Notes: a model not told the origin generated them from the sequence alone. Counted from the first letter of the stretch, positions 1-11,576 are shown. The stretch is DNA of 64,000 nt from Acheta domesticus (GCA_031308135.1 JAHLJT010008756.1:63828232-63892231); one strand, 5' to 3'. Numbers and translations: made by a program.

Positions 1-584
1 TGTTAAGTGCGATATATTTAGTTAATTCACTAAGGCACCATTATTGCTTTTTTTTACTTTTCAAAGCTTTTTTTTACCTCTTGCACTGTATGATATTATT
101 TTAGAACTACATTCGTGCGACATGTTTTAGAAAAATAGTTTTCTGCAGACCTCTTTAAATTAAATTGCACAGAAGAAGACTTACGTCGAAATATCATTTC
201 AATAATTATTCACCTTCTAAAATATCAAGTAAATCAGCGTCGAGAAATTTATTTGGACATTTGCGATTATGTATTTCTTAAGTTTCATTTTAAACTCCTT
301 ATTTTAATTTAATTTAAACTGACTGAATGACAATAAATTGTAAAAAAAATTGATCGCGAACCACCTTTTCGGTGCATTTGCGGAACAAAATAAATGAAAA
401 TAAATATGTAAATAAATAATTCCGAAACAAAAATGTTAAAAAATTAAATAAAAAATATTATATGAGTTATTTCTCGTAAACCCTCCTTACAAAATGAAAA
501 AGTGACTTTGAGACAAAATGAAGAAATGACTCGTAATTTCTCCAACTCCGCATGACGCCACATGCAAACACTGCAACACGCGAC
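1..584. other. AT-rich intronic DNA, no feature seen
   Basis: AT-rich sequence with no coding potential or recognisable repeat. Because exon A at 11577 begins inside the T-box, this stretch is inferred to be intron of the T-box gene, provided the upstream exons lie further left on the same strand. Confidence 0.5.
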
Positions 585-1015
585 CACTGTGAGCCGGCCA
601 ATCGCCTAGCGCCTATTCCGGGTCGGCGGCGGCTCGCCGGGCGGTGAAGCGCTCAAAGCGCCTTGTGCCTGCGCCGCCGCCGCCGCCGCCGCCGCCGCCA
701 GCGGCCGCGTGTATTTCTGGCGCTCTCGCAGTCGCCCCTAATGCACCCGCGCGATCTGTCTTCACCACACTTGCTTCAAATCTTCATTACCATTAGTCGT
801 CTCGGGCGGCGGAGGCGGAGAAGGCGGCGGCGGCGGCGGCCGAGGAGCGGAGCGGAGCAAAGAGGCGAGCGACGTGGAGGGGCGGGGCGGGGCGGCCCAG
901 AGGGTCAATTGGCCGGAAAGACGCTAAGCAAGTGGCGGGGCGATGCGCCTAATTGCGGGCTGGCCCATCGCCTCGTCCTCCGCCGCCACCCCGTGGAGAG
1001 AGAGAACGTGTGAAG
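585..1015. promoter_or_regulatory. CpG-dense island with (GCC)n
   Basis: An abrupt switch from AT-rich DNA to CpG-dense DNA. It contains a (GCC)n run at about 671-700 and a GGC-rich run near 800-840, followed by a less repetitive part with homeodomain-like cores (AATTGGCC, TAATTGCGGG near 905-960). The long open frame here encodes only an arginine run and has no protein character. Island status is seen; a regulatory role is inferred from its position near a developmental transcription-factor gene. Confidence 0.35.
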
Positions 1016-1979
1016 GAGTGCCTGTGGAGGTGGCGCCTATAGAGCTGAACACTGTCACGTCTTATAGAGATGCGCTGTAAAAAGTGGCCATTCGATGAAT
1101 TTTAATTCAATATTTTGAACTTTAATGAAGAAGAATAAAAAGGAAGGTTGAGAATAAAGTAAGGAAAGATACAAAAATGATTTTTTAAGGCAATGACTTC
1201 TCCAATTATGCTGTATGAAAGAGAATCGTCGATGAAAAAAATGGGAGAGAGATGGAAGAGAGTGAAATTCATGTAGCGAAAATGAGATTTCTTAGAAAGG
1301 ATACAGGTTGCGTAAAAATATCTTATAAGAAACGAAGACTTCGAGAAAGAATTAAATCTCTAAGCCTTAAAGTAAGAAGATGGAAAAGAGAAATTAGACT
1401 TCTGTGGAAATGAAAAACGCTTCTCAACTGAACTGAATTTTCGCTGAAATTATTCGGTTAGAATTCTTGCGAGAGAAGATGAATGCCCTATATTGGCTTA
1501 AATGCCCTCTTCTACCCATTTTGTGCATCCAGAGAACCAAAAACTATTTATCTATCAAAATGTAATACAGCACAGATTATTACTCAATTTTACCTCCAAT
1601 ATTAGAGGAATGCACTTCCATAAATTGTTTCGGGTTTCGTAAGTAAAAACTGAAATTATATTGGTGAGTCAGGTGTTCTAGTATTTTTAGCCGCAAATAC
1701 GATAAATATTTTGGTTTCCAATTAACAACCCACATATGTTTCAAATGTATATTTTTGAAGTCAGAAATATGAAAAACGTGAGAATGCCTTGTTTCAAATT
1801 CTTATGTCACAATAATTTTCCAATCCGGAATGTGAATACTATAAATATGTTGGATTTCTCTGCAAATATCAAGAGCAAAGTCAATAATGAGACAGGCTTC
1901 GCGTGGCAGCGAAAACCATGCAACCTCATCAGATTGCTTTTGATCCAGCTGGCCACCCCGAAGAAGCCACTGTGTCGCA
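1016..1979. other. AT/purine-rich intronic DNA, no feature seen
   Basis: A- and G-rich sequence with many short GAAA/AAGA stretches on the + strand. No coding exon, repeat family or structured element was recognised. Confidence 0.4.
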
Positions 1980-2590
1980 AAGGCAATGGCGGCGGCCGCA
2001 TTGAGCCCCCGCCAGGCAGGCGACGGGGGCGTGGGAGAAGGAGAAGGTGTCGGCGAAGGAACAGGAGGAGGAAGAGGGAAAGAGACAAACGCAGGAGGCG
2101 CGGCGTGCCAGGCGGGCGCTAGCGCCCCATAACTCGCGCCGGGGCCTGCGCTCGTTAATGAGGACTCCCGGCCGCCGCTGTGGGGCGCGGCGCTGGGAGC
2201 ACGGCCGGAGGCGGCGGCGACCGCGGAGGCGGAGGCGGTGGCGGTGGCGAAGGCGATGGCGGTGGCGGAGGCGGAGGCGGAGGCGGGGGCAGTGGCGGCG
2301 GTGATGGAGGCGGAAGCGGTGGCGGTGGTGGAGACGTGGGCGGGGTGGCGGCGAGAGCGAAGGTGGAGGCGGGGGCGGAAACAGTGGAGGGGGCGGCGGC
2401 GGCAGCCGCGGCGGGGGCGTAGGCGGCAGCCCAGCGGTGGAGGAGGAGGAGGCAGCGCTGATTTTGACAAGTCAACACAGGCGGGCCTCCCGGGCGGTGT
2501 CCCTTCTGGGATGGGAATTGGCCTCGGCAACCGACGAACCCTAGTCGGAACTCCTAGTGCACTGGAGCTGAACGTACGGCCGACGGATAT
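1980..2590. promoter_or_regulatory. CpG island with degenerate GGAGGC hexamer repeat
   Basis: GC-rich block. Positions about 2205-2420 are a degenerate GGNGGC/GGAGGC hexamer repeat, which yields glycine-, arginine- or proline-rich open frames on both strands without stops. The flanks (about 2110-2170 and 2470-2590) are more complex. A T-box-like half site (AAGGTGTCGG) lies at about 2045. The open frames are treated as repeat artefacts. Regulatory function is inferred only. Confidence 0.35.
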
Positions 2591-3469
2591 CCACAGATGC
2601 ACAGATCTCTTGTTTTCTAAGTTGATAATTTTTTGTAGTAATACACTGTTGTATCGACTTTATGCAATTAAAAAAAAGAACAGAAAAATAATATCACCGG
2701 TGAGCGATTGTTAAGGATTTTATTTACAACGGAGTGCTAATAGCGGAACAGTGCCCCCTTTTGGCTGTTATTAAAAGCTGCATTATGAAACTTGTTCTTA
2801 AGGGTTTACAACTCTTTGGGGTTTATAATTAGATTTATTTATAACATGAGTTTTGTTACAAAAGTGTTTAAATTGCTAATAGCTCTTCGCTGACGAAGGT
2901 GAAAGGATTTACTTGTCCATTCAGAGAAGTAACTATTTTTAGACTTAAATATAATGAATATATAGAACGAGTTGAGCACAAATTATTTATCATTTCCATG
3001 GTTTTCGAAATTAGTGAAATTCTGTGATTTGAAGACAAATAAAAAAATCTTTGGTTTCCAAGACTAATACATTCCGGAAAAGTTTGTAAAACGCATGATA
3101 GAATGAATTGAGAGAAATTGAATCGAAAATATTTAGTGCAATCCATAAAATGCAGTACCCTGCGATAAGACTGTACTTACTCTTACTCCAATCGATTTTA
3201 ATTTGATTTTATGTTAATATTATGTTTACTTTATATTTAAATATACTATCTCTGAATAATTTGACTATGTGCCGCAATTTTTCTATAATTCAATGTAATT
3301 GCTCGTAACTTTAGAAATTATCTTTAAAAATTAAACGATAAAATTGAGCTAAATTTTAAAAAAAGAGCAGCATTACCACATACCCTCTGAGCCTACCACA
3401 AGCCGTCTGAACTAAATTCAAATCGCCGGTTTCGTCGCCCGAGTAATACCTTCTTTCCGCTAGTTGGTG
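2591..3469. other. AT-rich intronic DNA, no feature seen
   Basis: AT-rich sequence with no open frame resembling a protein and no repeat that I could match elsewhere in the window. Confidence 0.4.
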
Positions 3470-3569
3470 AAAGGAGCGTAGCAAAATTTGCGTGGTCAGA
3501 CGGAAGAGCAGGCCTCATGGCCTGAGTCTCTCCACGTAAAATAAGGCAGTTCAATTCAATTCAATTCAA
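3470..3569 (+). mobile_element. LINE/SINE 3' end with (TTCAA)n tail
   Basis: The core at about 3491-3530 (GTGGTCAGACGGAAGAGCAG, then GGCCTCATGGCCTGAG) matches, in opposite orientation, the sequence at about 9733-9775. The match is followed by a short AT stretch and an (ATTCA)n-type tail at 3550-3569. A shared 3' end followed by different simple tails is typical of non-LTR retroelement 3' ends. The family and the 5' limit are not determined. Confidence 0.55.
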
Positions 3570-3639
3570 AAATACCCAATTGGAAGGGAACCTCTAACCC
3601 CGTGTCTTAACACCTTCCCTACGTCGAGTCAACGCGACC

Positions 3640-4080
3640 ACGCCAACGAAGATTAGCCGGACGCAGCGGCGCCGTGAGCCGGCGTCAGTGAAGGAGCGGA
3701 GCGGAGTGAAGTGGTGTGCGCCAGGCGACACACCTCACTTCATCGCCACCCGGGCGGGACTTTTCTCCCGCGCGCGCATCCTTCTTCATTATTCCTCTGG
3801 CGGCGGCGTCGCATTGTTCAAACGCGGGCGGGCGCGCGCGCGCCGACGTGGCTGCGGTTTGTTCCTCCGCGATTGAACCCAACGACTGCAATTAAAGAGC
3901 GACGCGCGCGGAGCGGTCGGTGGCGGCGGGCGGCCGCGCACGCACACGCGTGACTGCGGCACGCCAACGCGTCACGTCGCGCCGCAGTCAAGCGGTTCGC
4001 GGGGCGACGTGGAGGTAGTGACGCGCGGCGTAGCGGCGCGGCGCGGCGCGACGCACCTGGGGGCGAAGGAGATGTGTGGT
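3640..4080. promoter_or_regulatory. CpG island
   Basis: CpG-dense, mostly non-repetitive sequence with GCGC-rich stretches. It contains ACACCTCAC (3729-3737), which reads AGGTGT on the minus strand and resembles a T-box half site. Several overlapping open frames on both strands are typical of high-GC DNA and none looks like a real exon. Regulatory role inferred. Confidence 0.35.
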
Positions 4081-4197
4081 GCGACCTTGCAGTGGGTGTA
4101 CTCATTAGCGGTGTGTGTCGTTTGCGTATACGCACGTACGCGACATCGGGTGGGATGCGCGTGAGTATGCGAGGACGGCAGACCGGTTCGGTCAGAC

Positions 4198-4345
4198 GGC
4201 GTGATCCGATCGAACCCGATCCGATCCGACCCGAGCGAACCCAATCCGATCCAACCCAACTGAATCTGTTCCGATCAGATCCGATACTATAAGACCCAGC
4301 TCCTTCCGATCGGATCTGACCCGATTCAATAGGACCCAAAATTTG
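4198..4345. repeat. Degenerate GATCCGANCC short tandem repeat
   Basis: Repeated 5-10 bp words of the type GATCCGA, CCGATCC, CCCGA and CCCAA run through this segment and gradually degenerate to the right. It directly follows a CpG island. Confidence 0.7.
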
Positions 4346-5339
4346 CCGATTGCATACAAATCGCGTTTCAAGGCAGCTTGACACAGTCCTCACAATGTAA
4401 TACGAACTGTTCCGAGTGCTCTGACGAAACTGCCCTTCAAAATAATTCTGGCAGTGGCACCATCCGTTAACATATTTTATTTACAGCAAAAATGAAGTGA
4501 GGTGGTACAGAGTTCTCTGAGCTCTTCATCTTTATTGACACAACTATCATTTTACAAGGACAACATACAAATATAAGACTATTTTCATATTTATCGTATA
4601 TTCCTACCTCTATTAGAATTATTACAGATCATTCATTAATGGAATAAACTTACAAGTACTGTCCATGATGGTGAGAAGGTTGGCCCTCTGAGCTCCGATA
4701 AAATGGTTTCTTCCTTGAATTTGAAGATGCTTAGTGGGTTGTCTGAAAAATGTTAAAGCATCTCTAAAATACATCTATTATTTCATGAAAATATTATCGA
4801 AATATTTACTATAGCAATCATTACTAAGAAAAGTGTCTATTGATAGCATTAAATTCTTTAAATATTTCAATGTCTATAGCATACTTAAAGGAGCATACAA
4901 AATACTTATTTACAGAGTTTTTGAAACTGTAGTTACTGGCACACATTTATCTTAATATTCTGGATTACACAGAATTTTATTTACGTGTAATTAAATTAAG
5001 AAATCCTTGCTATTCTCTTGACAATAGTAATTTCGAAATCTGACGTAATTTTCTGTTGGGTCACAAAGGAAAAACATTGAGAATATTGAATAACAAATAT
5101 TTGGAACCAAAATAATATTCTGGTAATATAACCTCTTTTCTCTTCCTGAACACAAAGTGAGTCAAATTGGGATCCTGTATCTACACATCTTCAACAACAT
5201 GTCACAGTCAAATACACCCAACAAATATTTTGTCATACAGATTTCTTCTCCAGAAACCTTTAACTCAAACGCAGCATGGAGGCCAAAATGTCATATAAAC
5301 CTAACAAATTACTCCAAGTTTCAGTAAAAAGTTACGTGT
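4346..5339. other. AT-rich intronic DNA, no feature seen
   Basis: AT-rich DNA without recognisable genes or repeats. Confidence 0.4.
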
Positions 5340-6130
5340 CGATGCCGCCGAAGATTATGTTACGAAGTATAGAAGGCGTTACTCGCACGAGTAGAAAGCG
5401 CGAGGCGCAACATTAATAACACCCAGCCTCTGCTCACCTCTACACGTCTCCGCGTCACTTTTAGTCCCGTGGGCCGGCGTGCGTGTGTTGGCGAGACAGA
5501 GACAGCCATCTTCGCGTGTTCCCGGAACGAAAAAAAAACAACTTGTATCCTCTTCAGTTGTTTCTCATTTTCAAAGTGACTGTTATTTACTCTTTTTCTG
5601 TCACTTTGTTTTCGTCACATCATCGTGTTCATCTCTCTCCGCCACGGCTGCGACGCGAGGTCGCTTTTTTTTTTTCAGTTCATCCCTCTCGCTCTCTTTC
5701 TCGATCTCTCTGGCCGTCTCTTTCGCTCCTCCGCGCCGCGTCCCCCGTGCCAGGAGGAGGAAGAGGAAGGCAAAAAGGTTGGCGGCGGGCGCCAAAGCAA
5801 ACATAAATAATAGTTTTTAAATGAGACAGGACGCGCGGCGCGGAGGAAGGAAGGGTGTGAGAGACGTGCGGTTCGCTGCGGCGGCGGAGGGAGCACCCAG
5901 GCGGACGGACGGACTGACGGAGGTGACACGTGAAGGGTGCCTCCGCCCCCCTCCAGGCTCCCCCCTCCGGCCCAAGCCCGGCACCATGTGCTCGCGCGCG
6001 CCGGAGGGTGTTGGAGCGCGGATGTCCCCCCCCCCGCCCACTCGTTTGCTCGTGGGGGGCCGCGTTCCGATCATTCCGGCAGCCCGCTTGCAGCCCGCAG
6101 AGCGCCCCGCTCCGCCCCTTCTGCATGGAT
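5340..6130. promoter_or_regulatory. CpG island with pyrimidine-rich centre
   Basis: GC-rich island in two parts. A CT-rich stretch (about 5620-5740, containing T9 and many CTCTCT words) is followed by a CpG- and C-rich part (about 5830-6130, with a C10 run near 6030). Open frames on both strands are low in complexity. It could be a regulatory island; there is no evidence for a transcription start beyond composition. Confidence 0.3.
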
Positions 6131-6136
6131 AAGGAT

Positions 6137-6180
6137 GGGTTCGTAACTGGGTTCGTAATGGGTTCGTTCCTGGGTTCGTA
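6137..6180. repeat. Four-copy GGGTTCGTA short tandem repeat
   Basis: GGGTTCGTA or GGGTTCGTT starts at 6137, 6149, 6160 and 6172, giving a unit of about 11-12 bp. It ends 15 bp before the left target-site duplication of the neighbouring SINE. Confidence 0.85.
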
Positions 6181-6204
6181 ACGTATCGACTTGCGCTGTC
6201 CCTC

Positions 6205-6740
6205 ATTGATTGATAGATAGTGATTCCGGGCGCGTTAGTTGCTGAGGTCATTAGCCCCGTAAGTATAGTGCACGCTTCTTTGTGAAATGGTGGTGGTTTT
6301 CCTCAGATGGCGAGATCCGGCGCCAACCTACCGTCGACTAGCGCGGTTTTCACCAACCAAGTATCTCCCTTCAGCGGGGCTCCGCCTCAGCCGGGACTAG
6401 CTCTACGCTCCCGGCATGTGTAGTGGTGTAGTGCATGTTAGTGTGTGCTTAAGGGAGGAGTGAAGATAAGACAAGGAAGAGAAAGGAAAGATCGCTCGTG
6501 GTCCGTGGCCCGTTCGTTTGCATACTGCTCCGATTTGCCTGGTGTTCATCGGAGAAACCACGTAAAAATTAACGATCAGAGCAGCCGATCGCTAGAATTC
6601 TCCTCCAGACAGCGATTGAATTCGACCGAACTGTCAAGCTAGTGAAGAAAATCCTACCACTGTCGGGACTCGAACCTAGGACCTGCCGGTCAGAAACACT
6701 GCAGTAACATCAGTTGATGCCCTGAGCCACCTCTCCCCGT
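6205..6740 (-). mobile_element. tRNA-derived SINE, copy 1, with 9-bp target-site duplication
   Basis: Read on the minus strand, the element starts with a tRNA-like head: box-A-like GTGGCTCAGGGCATC and box-B-like GGTTCGAGTCCC, whose complement GGGACTCGAACC is near 6665-6676. It runs through a body of about 450 bp and ends in an ATTG/GATT-type tail (ATTGATTGAT at 6205-6214). CTGTCCCTC flanks it on both sides (6196-6204 and 6741-6749), an intact target-site duplication. Two related copies lie at 40.8-41.8 kb. A tRNA-derived SINE is transcribed by RNA polymerase III and moved by a partner LINE; those family properties are known, not seen here. Confidence 0.85.
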
Positions 6741-6749
6741 CTGTCCCTC

Positions 6750-7229
6750 GTAGTCTTGCCTTACAGTGACGTTGAAAGACACAAATCCCTTTACTTTTTT
6801 CACTTATTCTCTGACACGCGTACGTTGAAGTGGATTTTGGTCGCATTTCGGTAGTACAGTAATAGTCGAGTCTAATTTTGATTATTTATGTTTATGGTAA
6901 ATGTGTTTGATATAATGTTCGTAAGATTGTAAGATGTAATATTTCGTTAAATTCATTTATATCTCTCTCACTTTACACATATCCGATCAGTCATAAGTCT
7001 CACACTCGCTCTTCACCAATGTGATATGGCTTTTACCTTGTAACTCTCGTTCGTAGTTCGTGACCGTTCACCATCGTTAAAAGTCCCCCACCTCCTCAAA
7101 TGTTCATCTCTCTTATTCTTGCACTATATTTTTTACTTCTAACTTTATGTTCCTCATATTTCCCCTTTGCCTAAGTTCATATCATACTTCTTATTTCATA
7201 TTTTCCGTTCTCTCTCAATTTCACATCTT
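6750..7229. other. AT-rich intronic DNA, no feature seen
   Basis: AT-rich sequence after the SINE, becoming pyrimidine-rich to the right. No gene or repeat family recognised. Confidence 0.4.
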
Positions 7230-7735
7230 TATTAGCGAATCTTCTCGCCCGTGAAGCACCCCATACCTAACCCCATGCCTCTCCTCGTGCTTGCCACTCT
7301 CGGCTCCGACTTGCCCGCGCCGTACTGCCTGACGCCTCACCACCGCGCCATCCCACCGCCCCTCTCCGCCTCGCCTGTCCAACTCGTCCCCCTCGCGCTC
7401 CGCCCCGTCCCGTCCCACTCCATACTGCCCGCCCCGTCCCATACCACCCCGTCCCGCCCCAGTCCGTCCCACTCTGCCCCGTCTCATACCGCCCCTTCCC
7501 ATCCCACTCTGCCCCGTCTCATAACGCCACGTCCCGTCCCGCTCCGCTTCGTTCCGTCCCGTCCCACTCTGCCCCATCCCGTCCCGACCCACTCCGCCTC
7601 GTCCTGTCCCGCTCCGCCTCGTTCCGTCCCATCTCACTCTTCCCCGTCCCGTCCCGTTCCGTCCCTCTCCTTCCCGTCCCTTCCCGTTGCGTCCCCACTC
7701 CGCTCCGCGCCGCCCTTCGCCCGCTCCGCGCTTTA
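7230..7735. repeat. C-rich degenerate minisatellite (CCGTCCC / ACTCTGCCCC words)
   Basis: From about 7385 the + strand is made of variable short words (CCGTCCC, GTCCCACTC, TGCCCCGTC) with almost no purine runs. This leaves long open frames on both strands: proline/serine-rich on +, glycine/arginine-rich on -. The frames are rejected as genes because their composition is explained entirely by the repeat. Confidence 0.7.
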
Positions 7736-7980
7736 ACAACATGTGCGCGCTAAAGTATATTGACACTCCCCTTCTGTCCGTGGTAATTGGCCCACCCCGG
7801 GCGCCGGCGTGTCCCTGTCTTGTTCCCCGCGCCGTGACGGATGGGAGCGCGCCCGCGCAGGTGGAGCCCCCCCGCCCCCTCCCGCCCCCGCCGCCACCGC
7901 AACCGCCCCCGCGGCGCCTTCCCGCCCCCACGGCCCCGCCGCCATCGCCCCACGGGATGGCCAAACTTTTCCGCGAAGAA
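7736..7980. promoter_or_regulatory. CpG-rich, less repetitive island segment
   Basis: Follows the C-rich minisatellite. The left part (about 7736-7800) is complex sequence with GGTAATTGGCCC; the right part is C/G-rich with CCGCC words. Such an island inside an intron may be regulatory, but this is inference from composition. Confidence 0.3.
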
Positions 7981-8131
7981 TTGTACCTCTGTCTACAGAC
8001 GCATAGCGACTACAACGCAACTTTTTGTCTTTAACACGGCGTGCGCGAAACACGGTTTCTTGTGCATGTTTTCCGTGTACGAAATAGCTCTTTTGTTCAT
8101 TGTGACTAATAGCGAGAAAAAACATGATGAA

Positions 8132-8243
8132 GAGTTGCTTTCGTCCAAATCGCCCGTTCGTTTGGCAGTCTGTTCGTCCATCTATAGATATTACTAGCAC
8201 CTTAAATATTTTCAAGAAAGGATTTTCCCAAAAATGAACATTC
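8132..8243 (+). repeat. Dispersed repeat, copy 1
   Basis: The segment from GAGTTGCTTTC to AAAATGAACATTC is repeated at 8497-8609, with shared words such as GTCTGTTCGTCCAT and TTACTAGCACCT. It is recognisably related to 27105-27187 (TGTCAGTCTGTGAACAAC, CTAGCGCCTAAA). It is an unclassified interspersed repeat; no coding remnant was recognised. Confidence 0.75.
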
Positions 8244-8496
8244 CCGCTCCCACGTCCCAGATACCATCGCTCCGCGATTCATTTTAACAGAGAGCAAAAC
8301 ATTCTGAAGCGAGTGAGGAAGATCGCGAAGTAGGTGTGCGAAACATGATCGCGAAGTGTGTAAAGGAAATTCGCGCTATTGTTTCGTAACTTACTATCGC
8401 ATTGTTCACTTAGAGAATGTTTCGCAATGTTGCAAAGAATTGTTATCGAAATTGTGCTGAAAATACACGTTTTGGTAGGTCCTTGTTACCAAAATT

Positions 8497-8609
8497 GAGT
8501 TGCTTTCTTCGAAATCGTCCGTTCGTCTGCCTGTCTGTTCGTCCATTTGTAGACGTTACTAGCACCTAATCCATCTTCAAATACGGATTTTCTCAAAAAA
8601 TGAACATTC
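8497..8609 (+). repeat. Dispersed repeat, copy 2
   Basis: A second, direct copy of the repeat at 8132-8243, 365 bp downstream. The two copies differ by scattered substitutions, so they are old. The sequence between them is not obviously duplicated. Confidence 0.75.
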
Positions 8610-9699
8610 ACTAATCGATTCGCACTCGAAGCCCTGAGGTTTTGTTTGAAAAGAAAAAAAGCTTCGGGTTATAATATAGGAGTAAATTATCAATTCACTT
8701 TGTATGCTTTCTAAATATTACAAGACTCTTCACTCGAGCCTTCGATATCCTTGTCACTGTTTCATTCCTAAAGTAAATGGCCTACTATAGAAATAATATA
8801 TTTTTAAATGTGTGCCAAAGTTTTTACACTGCGTCTAGATTGCAGGCCTCATAAACTAGAGAAACAACTTAAATATCCAATAGAAGTCTAAAATTCATGG
8901 AGATGTCAAGTGCTAATGGCAGTACTTACTATTTATTGAGGAAATATACTGTCATGAAATAATTTATGAGATTATTGTTCACATAGCAATGATAAGATGA
9001 TTTATTTCACGATGTGTGATAGTATTGCACTATGGATTCATGAAAAATATTCTAATAGACATTAATGGCCGATGGAATATAACAGCTTTCCGGTAACGCC
9101 CCAAACAATAGTAAAATTATCAGAAACTTCACATTTTCAGAATAAACAGCAAGTAGTACTTCGGCGCGTAATACTTAGAGAATTGGTCTACTGGAATTCA
9201 GGTCTTCTATGGAGTGCATTTTCTTTATTTTACACACTGGAACAGGCACTAATCATTCCTATCAATTATACGAATTGAAGCTTAATTTTGGTTATCGAAG
9301 AATTTTTAACCAATTTGTTTGGCGTTTGTACGCATACATTACATTAGAAATTAGATTCACGTACGATAATATTGGGTCTAAGAGATGAGTTTTTGGCATA
9401 GAAGATTCGAAGACAGAAGACTCGACAGAAAATGAATCAACAATTTCAGGAATGAAATGAACATAGAAAAATCAATATAGAAGAGGCAAATGATGAAGCA
9501 TGGACACATCATGCTCAGATAACCAAAACGAGTTTTGAAATGGCACGCCAGAAAAAAAGTGTGGAAACAAGGAAGGGAGTAAGTCATGATAGCGTGATAA
9601 ATCGAAGACGACTTATGGGAAATCTAGAGTCTAGACTGAAGGAGAATTAAAGAGGATAAATAGTAGCAGCTGTAGAGCAATACATGTTGACGATATTTT
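8610..9699. other. AT-rich intronic DNA, no feature seen
   Basis: AT-rich DNA. Short open frames are present but have no recognisable domains. Nothing further supported. Confidence 0.4.
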
Positions 9700-10110
9700 A
9701 ATAATATAATAATAATAAAAATTCCTTTATTAATGGCGAGGCTCAGGCCATAGGGCCTGGTCTTCCGCCTAACCACTCAATCTACATTAATACAGAGAAG
9801 TAATATTTTAAGAGGGGTAGGGCCAGCTGTACATTTACATCTGGGAGAGCAAAACTAGGGACCACCCCGGCAGACGCCTTAAGCGATTGAGTAAACCCAG
9901 AAAACCTCAATCAGGATGGCGGCTAAAGGCCGAACATTTTAAAAACAAAGAGAGAAGTGAAAGAGAGGGGAAACACAGATGGAAATGAAGAAGAAAGGCC
10001 GAAAGAGAAAGAAGAAAGGAGAGTGACTAAAAGGGGGACAACTGTACATTTATGACTGGGAGTACAAGACAAGGGACCATCCCGGCGTACGCCTTAAGCG
10101 ATTGATATTT
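9700..10110 (-). mobile_element. Non-LTR element 3' region with (TAA)n tail and internal 64-bp duplication
   Basis: On the minus strand the element ends with AGGCGGAAGACCAGG, CCTATGGCCTGAGCC and a TTATTA-type tail (+ strand 9700-9720). That core matches the + strand copy at 3491-3530. A 64-bp segment running from CTGTACATTTA to CTTAAGCGATTGA occurs twice in direct orientation, at 9827-9890 and 10042-10105, 215 bp apart and separated by purine-rich DNA. No reverse-transcriptase frame is present, so this is a 3' fragment. Confidence 0.6.
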
Positions 10111-10149
10111 TGTGTTGTTTATTTTAATATTTGATAGAAAGCTGCATGC

Positions 10150-10400
10150 AATATGAAAAGAGAAGAGCCTGGCGTGTCTCACGACTTGTGCCGGGCCGAA
10201 TCCGGCTGGCGCTGGCGGTTTCTGAAGCCCTGCGCGGGTGATGGATTCCCAGCCGCGCGAGGACCGCGCGGAACTCCACTGGCCGCAGCGCCCCACGCGG
10301 GGAGTGGCTGAACTCTGGCCCCGACGCCTTCCGACAAGCCAACGCGAGATTGTTGCGTTGCCTGCGCACCCGCAGATAGTGATTTAAGTGGAGGGTTAGC
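10150..10400. promoter_or_regulatory. Small CpG island
   Basis: CpG-dense, non-repetitive block (GCCGGGCCGAATCCGG, CGCGCGAGGACCGCGCGG) within AT-rich DNA, directly beside the non-LTR fragment. No exon recognised. Regulatory role only inferred. Confidence 0.3.
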
Positions 10401-11169
10401 AGGACGTTTTTTTTTTCGTCTTGTACTTTCTCTTGACGCGTGTTATAACACTATTCGGGGAAGAAATGAAACTTCTCGTCGGTGATTGTTCCAAGAAATT
10501 GCCTCTATTTTTCGTAATGGAATTTTGAAATAAATGCTCATTAATCAAGTCGCAAGTTTGAAATATCACGAAGGATATGGCATTTAAAACTATTATGAAC
10601 AATGAACACAATATTGTGGAGAAAACTTGCAGAAAATATGCATAATGAAGAATGTATTTCATGACCCCAATTTCATAAGGTTACGTAAAGTTTTCCTTTC
10701 CTTCATTGTTAATACATTTCTTTTCCACTTGTTTGCTATTTGTTTTTATAATTTTTATCATTATCGTTATCAATATTTATCTGAGTAACAATTACACATA
10801 CTATTTTATCTAAATAATAATGTGAGAGTTTATGAAGCAAAACTAACAAAAAAATATTGTGAATAAAATAATTGTTCGGACGTAAAGTAACGTTATTATT
10901 GAAAATAATGTATATGAATGCTAGAATTGAAACTAATAATGACTAAAAATTATTTACATTTAAATTTGCAGGAACAATTTTTTTTTGTAACCGATATTTC
11001 CTTAGAATTATATTTTCTCAGTTCTGTGAGAAAAGCAGTGCAAACAGAAGACAACCGATATGTTTCCAACGTAAAGACGACCCAACTTCCTTTAGCGAAA
11101 AGATAACGCGTCTCATCGATAAATCAGCTAGAATATATTATTCCAAATTTTTTCTAATGTTCTAACATG
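10401..11169. other. AT-rich intronic DNA, no feature seen
   Basis: AT-rich sequence without recognisable features. Confidence 0.4.
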
Positions 11170-11576
11170 AGACTTTGTTTTGGCTGACAGGCTCCCACAC
11201 CCTGCTAAGCGATATTCCACTGTGCAAAACTCTTTTAGCTCCTGCACTCCGGCGGTACCACTTCTCACTCGATTTCTAGTTTCCGCACAGAGCTCTTCCT
11301 CCGAAACGAGAGCCGAGAGCAGCTGCTCTCTCACCGCCCTCCCGTCGCCAGAGAGCGATGTCTGCCCCGCATCAATGTTGCCCTCGGATTTAAGTCGCCC
11401 CGTCGTGCCGTTTCTCACTTCTCCTTCTCGCACTCGTCGCTGACGCATTGATTTCGGAATCCGAGGCGAGAAGCGGGCTCCGGGTGTGATCCATCGGCGA
11501 ACTGTGTGATCGGTTGCTTTTAAAACTTCCGTTGTCTCGTAAGCACTGACCATGATGCATTTCTTCTGCTCCGCAG
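11170..11576 (+). other. mid: CpG-rich intron end with splice acceptor of exon A
   Basis: CpG content rises about 400 bp before exon A. The last 20 bases are pyrimidine-rich and end TTCTTCTGCTCCGCAG, a strong acceptor with AG at 11575-11576. Open frames run across this block on both strands, including a 141-codon frame on the minus strand. They show no domain, and the + strand is explained as intron by the clean acceptor and the homology boundary at exon A. Confidence 0.75.

Noticed and set aside
1802..2602. 266-codon minus frame over the GGAGGC repeat
   Set aside because: Proline/alanine/serine low complexity from the hexamer repeat; the flanking parts are unlike any known protein.
7221..7964. 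247-codon Gly/Arg-rich frame on minus strand
   Set aside because: Low-complexity translation of the C-rich repeat; no domain and no splice context.
11128..11553. 141-codon minus-strand frame just upstream of exon A
   Set aside because: CpG-rich intron. No domain recognised, and the + strand shows a clean acceptor. It could be revisited with RNA data.
1..11576. Search for the preceding T-box exon (ending in a TAYQNQL-like peptide)
   Set aside because: No matching text or suitable donor site was found by inspection, so the exon probably lies upstream of the window.
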